Notes under the pieces: model-generated
What the model was told of the DNA's origin: nothing
Seen by the model: the letters and a program-made list of their open reading frames with translations, nothing else
Database searches by the model: none
Part shown: positions 59,599-64,000 of the stretch, one piece after another
Layout of the letters: each line of letters begins with the position of its first letter
Position numbering within the stretch: position 1 is the first letter of the stretch
Source: Streptomyces seoulensis
GTDB lineage: Bacteria; Actinomycetota; Actinomycetes; Streptomycetales; Streptomycetaceae
DNA: 64,000 nucleotides
Assembly (NCBI RefSeq): GCF_022846655.1
Contig: NZ_AP025667.1
Span: 4,191,001 to 4,255,000, forward strand
Reading direction: 5' to 3'
Position numbers and translations under genes: made by a program

Positions 59599-61284
59599 GT
59601 GCGACACATCCTCGGGCGTCCCAGACGCCGGCTTCTCGCCCTGCTCGGCTCCGCCGCCCTCGCGCTCGGCGGGGCCGTCGCCCTGCCAGGCACCGCCCAG
59701 GCGGCCAACGTGCTCACCAACCCCGGCTTCGAGTCGGGCGGAGTGTCCCCCTGGACCTGCTCCGGCAACCTCGGTTCGGTCGTCTCCTCCCCCGTGCACG
59801 GCGGCTCCAAGGCGCTCCAGGGAGCGGTGAGTTCGAGCGACAATGCGCAGTGCGCGCAGACCGTCGCCGTGAAGCCGAACACCGCGTACACCCTCAGCGG
59901 CTGGGTCCGCGGCTCGTACGTCTACCTCGGGGTGGACGGCGGCGCCTCGACCTGGACCTCATCGCCGTCCGCGTACAGCCAGCTCAGCGTCTCCTTCACC
60001 ACCGGAGCCTCGCAGACCAGCGCGACCGTGTACGTGCACGGCTGGTACGCGCAGGGCTCCTACCAGGCCGACGACATCAGCCTGGACGGTCCGGGCGGCG
60101 GGGGCGGCGGCGACACCCAGGCGCCGAGCACTCCGGGCGGCCTGACCTCGACCGGCAAGACCTCCTCCAGCGTCTCGCTGAAGTGGAACGCGGCGACCGA
60201 CAACGTGGGCGTCAGCGCGTACGACATCTACAGCGGCTCCAACCAGGTGCTCAGCGTCTCCGGCACCACCGCCACGGTCAGCGGGCTCTCGCCGAGCACG
60301 GCCTACACCTTCACCGTGAAGGCGCGGGACGCGGCCGGGAACACCTCCGGCGCCTCCAACGCCGTGAGCGTGACGACCAGCGCGGGCTCCGGCGGCGGCA
60401 CCGGCTTCAAGCAGGCCGCGCCGTATCTGTACGAGGGCTGGGGCGACCCGCCGAACCCGGCGACGGTCATGAACGCGACCGGGGTGAAGTGGTTCACCAT
60501 GGCGTTCGTGCTGGACTCCGGCGGCTGCAACCCCTCCTGGGACGGCAGCAGGCCGCTGACCGGCGGCGTCGACCAGACCGCGATCAACCAGATCCGCTCG
60601 GCGGGCGGTGACATCGTGCCGTCGTTCGGCGGCTGGCAGGGCAGCAAGCTGGGCGCCAACTGCTCCTCGGCGAGCGCGCTGGCGGGTGCGATCCAGAAGG
60701 TGATCGACGCCTACTCGCTGAAATCGATCGACATGGACATCGAGAACACGGACGAGTTCGAGAACGAGGCCGTGCAGGCCAAGATCCTCACCGCGCTGAA
60801 GACGGTCAAGGCCAACAACCCCGGCCTGAAGACCATCGTCACCTTCGGCACCACGACCACGGGCCCGACCTACTACGGCAACCGGCTCATCGAGCAGGCC
60901 AAGTCGATAGGTGCCGACATCGACGTGTTCACGATCATGCCGTTCGACTTCGGCGGCGGCTCGGACATGTACGGCAACACGGTGAACGCGGCCGAGGGAC
61001 TGAAGGCCAAGCTGAAGTCGACCTTCGGCTGGGACGACGCCACCGCGTACTCCCACATCGGCATCTCCGGCATGAACGGTCTCTCCGACCAGCAGGAGAA
61101 CACGACACCGGAGATCTGGACGAAGATCCGCGACTGGTCCAACTCGCACCACATCGCCCGGCTCGCCTACTGGTCGGTAAACCGGGACCGGCCGTGCCCC
61201 GGTGGGGGCGTGGTGAGCAACTGCTCCGGCATCAGCCAGAGCAACTGGCAGTTCACCTCGATCACGGCCGGGTTCACCGGGTGA
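59599..61284 (+). CDS. secreted GH18 chitinase with CBM and FnIII domains
   Basis: A 561-residue exported chitinase. Signal peptide residues 1-36 (ending LPGTAQAA). Residues 40-165: carbohydrate-binding beta-sandwich (NVLTNPGFESGGVSPWTCSG). Residues about 180-270: fibronectin type III module (APSTPGGLTSTGKTSSSVSLKWN ... VSVTTSAG). Residues about 280-560: GH18 catalytic domain with DMDIE (catalytic Glu in SIDMDIENTDE) near residue 377, typical of actinobacterial ChiC-like family 18 enzymes. GTG start with GGGAG six bases upstream. Degrades chitin outside the cell; regulated through the repeats upstream. Confidence 0.94.
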   Translation: MRHILGRPRRRLLALLGSAALALGGAVALPGTAQAANVLTNPGFESGGVSPWTCSGNLGSVVSSPVHGGSKALQGAVSSSDNAQCAQTVAVKPNTAYTLSGWVRGSYVYLGVDGGASTWTSSPSAYSQLSVSFTTGASQTSATVYVHGWYAQGSYQADDISLDGPGGGGGGDTQAPSTPGGLTSTGKTSSSVSLKWNAATDNVGVSAYDIYSGSNQVLSVSGTTATVSGLSPSTAYTFTVKARDAAGNTSGASNAVSVTTSAGSGGGTGFKQAAPYLYEGWGDPPNPATVMNATGVKWFTMAFVLDSGGCNPSWDGSRPLTGGVDQTAINQIRSAGGDIVPSFGGWQGSKLGANCSSASALAGAIQKVIDAYSLKSIDMDIENTDEFENEAVQAKILTALKTVKANNPGLKTIVTFGTTTTGPTYYGNRLIEQAKSIGADIDVFTIMPFDFGGGSDMYGNTVNAAEGLKAKLKSTFGWDDATAYSHIGISGMNGLSDQQENTTPEIWTKIRDWSNSHHIARLAYWSVNRDRPCPGGGVVSNCSGISQSNWQFTSITAGFTG

Positions 61285-61306
61285 GCCGCTTACCCGATGA
61301 CCCGTC

Positions 61307-61349
61307 GACCGGGTGACCGTTTGACCGGGTGACCGTTTGACCGGGTGAC
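61307..61349. repeat. 16-bp tandem repeat
   Basis: Two identical 16-base units (gaccgggtgaccgttt at 61307-61322 and 61323-61338) and an 11-base third partial copy (61339-61349), in the intergenic space after the chitinase stop. Non-coding; probably replication slippage. Confidence 0.8.
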
Positions 61350-61366
61350 GGAGCACTGATCACGAC

Positions 61367-61394
61367 GGAGGGCCGTTCGGCGGAACGGCCCTCC
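61367..61394. terminator. 12-bp stem terminator
   Basis: GGAGGGCCGTTC (61367-61378) and GAACGGCCCTCC (61383-61394) form a perfect hairpin with a 4-base loop between the convergent chitinase and GH4 genes. Likely works in both directions. Confidence 0.85.
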
Positions 61395-61401
61395 CGCGTG
61401 T

Positions 61402-62739
61402 TCACACGAGATACGCCAGCTCCGGGTGGGCGGCGGTGTAACCGTCCACCAGCCGCCGGGCCACGTTGACCGAGTCAACCAGCGGATGCAGTGCGAACGC
61501 CTTCACGGCCGTCGCCCGCGACCCCGACTCCGCGGCGGCCAACACCTCCCGCTCGACCGCCTTCACCGAGCAGACCAGTCCGGCGGCGTGGCCGGGCAGC
61601 GGGTCCGTGGCCAGCGGGTGCGCGCCGTCCGCGCCGACCAGGCAGGGCACCTCGATCACCGCGTCGGCGTCCAGCGCGGTGAGCGTCGTGCGGTTGCGGA
61701 CGTTGAGGATCAGGGTGGTGCGCTCGTCGCGGGCGATGGCCCGCATCAGCGCGAGCGCCACCTGCTCGTAACCGCCCGACAGGTCCTCCTCCTCGCGCTC
61801 CCCGGCCCCGGCGCTCTCCCGGTTCTCCGCCATGTACGTCGCCTCGCGCTCGGCGCGGGTGTCCTCCCAGGCGCGCAGCGCGGAGCCGCCGGGGCGCAGC
61901 GCGTCCGCGTAGAAGCGGGACTGCTGGTCGCGGAGGAAGGCGCCGCGGGTCTGCTCGGCCTCCTGGTAGGCGCGGACGGTCTCGCGGTTGAAGTAGTAGT
62001 AGTGCAGGTACTCGTTGGGGACCGCGCCGAGGGAGCGCAGCCACTCGGGGCCGAACAGCCGGCCCTCCTCGAAGGAGCCGAGCCGGTCGGTGTCGGCCAG
62101 CAGGCGCGGCAGTTCGTCGCGTCCGGCGACGCGCAGACCGCGTACCCAGCCGAGGTGGTTGAGGCCGACGTAGTCGACGAACGCCTCGCGCGGGTCGGCG
62201 CCCAAGGCGCGGGCGACGCGGCGGCCGAGGCCGACCGGGGAATCGCAGATGCCGATGACCCGGTCGCCGAGGTGCCGGGACATGGCCTCGGTGACCAGGC
62301 CGGCCGGGTTGGTGAAGTTGATGACCCAGGCGTCGGGGGCGAGCCGGGCCACCCGGCGGGCGATGTCGACGGCGACGGGCACGGTACGCAGCCCGTAGGC
62401 GATGCCCCCGGCACCGACCGTCTCCTGCCCGAGGACCCCCTCGGCCAGCCCCACCCGCTCGTCCTCGGCCCGCCCGCGCAGCCCGCCGACCCGGATCGCG
62501 GAGAACACGAAGTCGGCCCCGCGCAGCGCCTCGTCCAGATCGGTGGTGGCCCGGACGACGGGCGCGTCCGGCACCCCGGCCGCCTGCTCGGCCAGCACCC
62601 GGGTCACCGCGTCCAGCCGCCCGGCGTCCACATCGTGCAGGACGACCTCGCTCACCCGGCCCTCGCCGCGGTCGGCCAGCAGCGCGCCGTACACGAGCGG
62701 CACGCGGAACCCGCCGCCGCCCAGAATCGTCAGCCTCAC
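61402..62739 (-). CDS. GH4 family 6-phospho-beta-glucosidase-like enzyme
   Basis: A 445-residue NAD+/metal-dependent glycosidase. It opens with the Rossmann GGGGFRVPLVYGALL, then INFTNPAGLV (Asn), GICDSPVG with the metal-binding Cys and NHLGWVRGL with the His. These are the hallmarks of GH4, which cleaves glycosides by a redox-elimination route. Family substrates are 6-phospho-glucosides or similar; no PTS gene is adjacent, so the substrate stays open. Converges with the chitinase, with which it may share beta-linked sugar catabolism. Confidence 0.93.
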   Translation of the reverse strand: MRLTILGGGGFRVPLVYGALLADRGEGRVSEVVLHDVDAGRLDAVTRVLAEQAAGVPDAPVVRATTDLDEALRGADFVFSAIRVGGLRGRAEDERVGLAEGVLGQETVGAGGIAYGLRTVPVAVDIARRVARLAPDAWVINFTNPAGLVTEAMSRHLGDRVIGICDSPVGLGRRVARALGADPREAFVDYVGLNHLGWVRGLRVAGRDELPRLLADTDRLGSFEEGRLFGPEWLRSLGAVPNEYLHYYYFNRETVRAYQEAEQTRGAFLRDQQSRFYADALRPGGSALRAWEDTRAEREATYMAENRESAGAGEREEEDLSGGYEQVALALMRAIARDERTTLILNVRNRTTLTALDADAVIEVPCLVGADGAHPLATDPLPGHAAGLVCSVKAVEREVLAAAESGSRATAVKAFALHPLVDSVNVARRLVDGYTAAHPELAYLV

Positions 62740-62858
62740 GTCTCACCCTTTCCGGCCCGCCTGGTCCGATCATGGCACGCGCCCCCGGACAGAGTGCCGG
62801 ACGCCGTGATCCGGGCGAACGCTCCCCCATCGTGCCGAAGGACGCTAACCTCCCGCTG

Positions 62859-64000
62859 GTGACGCTCAGACGACAGGCTCTGCTCATCGGTGTGGGTGAA
62901 ACCCCTTACGCCCAAGGGAGGTTCGCCTCTCTGACGGATGTGGTGACCAAGGACCTCCATGCCTTGACCAAGCAGTTGACCGCGTCCGGGTACGGCGTGG
63001 TGACTCTCGGCCCCGGCGACGACCGCCCGGTGGACAAGGGGGCCGTGACCTCCGCCCTGGAGGCGGCCGCCCGACGCGAGTGCGATCTGCTGCTGGTGTA
63101 CTTCACCGGGCACGGCGTGCACCTGGACGGCCAGGACTACCTGGTGCCCGCGAGCGCTCTCGCGCCCGAGCCGGGCGGGCGGTGGACCGAGGGCCAGTCC
63201 GAGTCGCTGCTGCGGCTGGACGTGTCCAGGTACCTGTCCGGGTGCCGGGCCGAGTCCGTGGTCTTCGTCGTGGACGCCTGCCGGGACGGCCAGCCCGAGG
63301 AGGACGGGTCAGGCTTCGGCGCAGCCACCGTGCACGCGCCGTCGCGGCGGCTGGCGCTGCTCGTGGGCTGCGGCAAGGGCCAGCGGTGCCACTACGGCCC
63401 GGAGGGCAGCCACTTCACGCGTGCGCTCGCCGAGGCGCTGAACCCGCTCACCCCGGAGCGCACCGTGGAGGCCGTCTTCCACCGCGCCCAGGACCGCACC
63501 GCCGCCCTCGCTCACCGGCACGGCGGGCACACGCAGAAGCCCCTGGTCAGCCCTGCCCCGCACGACGAGGGCCTGACCGGCTTCCCTGAGCTGTGCGACG
63601 GCACGGACATTCCGCTGCGCTGGTTCGAGGCCGTGCAGAAGGCGGGAATCTGGACCGCGCCGGAGGGTGAGCCGGGGCCGGACTCCGCGATGCGCGACCG
63701 GGTCGCCGGCTTCGCGCACCGGTGCGCCGCGTCGGTGCTGAGGGACCGAGCACGCTTCGCCGACCCCTGGCAGGACTCAGGTCTCCCGGAGCGCGTCCTG
63801 CGCCGGGTCGTGCCCGCGCTCCTCCTGCCGGGGCAGGAGCGGTCGCCGCTGGAGACGGGGCTGCTGGCCGGGCTGCCGTTCCTGCGGGAGGCGATGTGGG
63901 CGCACAAGCTGAGCCGCCTCGCCGAGACCGACCCCTGGGACCTGGACCAGGACGTCCACGACACCGACGGCCCGACCCCCCTGATGCGTGCCGAACTGCG
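62859..64000 (+). CDS. caspase-like (peptidase C14) protein, partial at window end
   Basis: Reads without stop from GTG 62859 to the window edge (380 residues), so the gene continues. Residues 1-150 are a caspase fold: RRQALLIGVGETPYAQG, then LLLVYFTGHGVHLDG with catalytic His85 and VVFVVDACRDGQ with catalytic Cys141. Later residues (ERTVEAVFHRAQDRTAALAHRHGG, 150-240) complete the domain, followed by a helical region. Bacterial C14 proteins are often fused to ATPase or repeat domains in conflict systems; the downstream part lies outside the window. Start is uncertain: a GTG at 62832 is in frame; neither has a good SD. Confidence 0.8.
   Translation, partial: MTLRRQALLIGVGETPYAQGRFASLTDVVTKDLHALTKQLTASGYGVVTLGPGDDRPVDKGAVTSALEAAARRECDLLLVYFTGHGVHLDGQDYLVPASALAPEPGGRWTEGQSESLLRLDVSRYLSGCRAESVVFVVDACRDGQPEEDGSGFGAATVHAPSRRLALLVGCGKGQRCHYGPEGSHFTRALAEALNPLTPERTVEAVFHRAQDRTAALAHRHGGHTQKPLVSPAPHDEGLTGFPELCDGTDIPLRWFEAVQKAGIWTAPEGEPGPDSAMRDRVAGFAHRCAASVLRDRARFADPWQDSGLPERVLRRVVPALLLPGQERSPLETGLLAGLPFLREAMWAHKLSRLAETDPWDLDQDVHDTDGPTPLMRAEL

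Noticed and set aside
61307..61349. Short tandem repeats that might suggest CRISPR
   Set aside because: Repeats are contiguous with no spacers, only 2.7 copies and no cas genes; simple slippage repeat.
61426..62862. A plus-strand frame opposite the GH4 gene
   Set aside because: Shadow of the GH4 enzyme, which has unmistakable motifs; composition unlike a real protein.
1..64000. tRNA, rRNA, insertion sequences, prophage or integrase genes
   Set aside because: No cloverleaf-type sequences, transposase or integrase motifs were recognised anywhere in the window.

Overview
The window is very GC-rich, uses GTG and TTG starts freely, and carries a WhiB-like protein, an SsgA-like sporulation protein, LAL-type regulators, a GH18 chitinase and an ABC sugar importer without its own ATPase. 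All of this points to a Streptomyces chromosome. From memory, the left half (beta-oxidation genes, SsgA-like, ABC-F, desaturase, WhiB-like, split ligase genes) resembles the SCO67xx arm of S. coelicolor; I could not verify this.

1-8.3 kb: two GATase1/DJ-1 family genes (one an AraC regulator), a conserved micro-protein, Tex, an ABC-F ATPase, an unrecognised gene and a MOSC protein. 8.2-15.7 kb: secreted X-Pro dipeptidyl-peptidase, secreted M1 peptidase, a translationally coupled macrodomain/PfkB-kinase pair, an amino-acid permease and a MerR regulator. 15.7-20.4 kb: fatty-acid beta-oxidation (multifunctional FadB-like enzyme, thiolase, CoA-transferase/racemase). 20.6-31.3 kb: mixed housekeeping genes, including endonuclease V, an SsgA-like protein, an ABC-F resistance-type gene behind an attenuator-like leader, an acyl-ACP desaturase behind a 50-bp palindrome, a WhiB-like protein, and the LigD-type primase and ATP-dependent ligase as a divergent pair. 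31.3-38.1 kb: a LAL-like ATPase with no DNA-binding domain, a DUF2510 lipid-facing protein, and a TetR/PAP2/transporter block around an operator cluster.

38.1-46.5 kb is the most unusual part. Five genes on the minus strand overlap or nearly touch: a class III nucleotide-cyclase-like protein, a P-loop ATPase with Lys-less Walker A, an SPFH-like coiled-coil protein, a DUF4407 membrane protein and a scramblase/LURP-like protein. Facing them across a 333-bp regulatory gap is a small membrane protein resembling the Pycsar TM effector, and convergent with that is a Crp-type cyclic-nucleotide-binding regulator. I infer a cyclic-nucleotide-linked, membrane-acting conflict or defence locus.

46.5-54.8 kb: a probable alpha-1,3-glucan utilisation cluster (secreted beta-helix glucanase, GH13 alpha-glucosidase, two permeases, lipoprotein binding protein, LacI regulator with operator). 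54.8-57.3 kb: a stand-alone MmyB-type ligand-binding protein divergent from an XRE regulator coupled to an HEXXH metallopeptidase. 57.3-62.7 kb: PPTase, ATP-grasp ligase, chitinase with a DasR-like site, GH4 glycosidase. The window ends inside a caspase-like (C14) gene.
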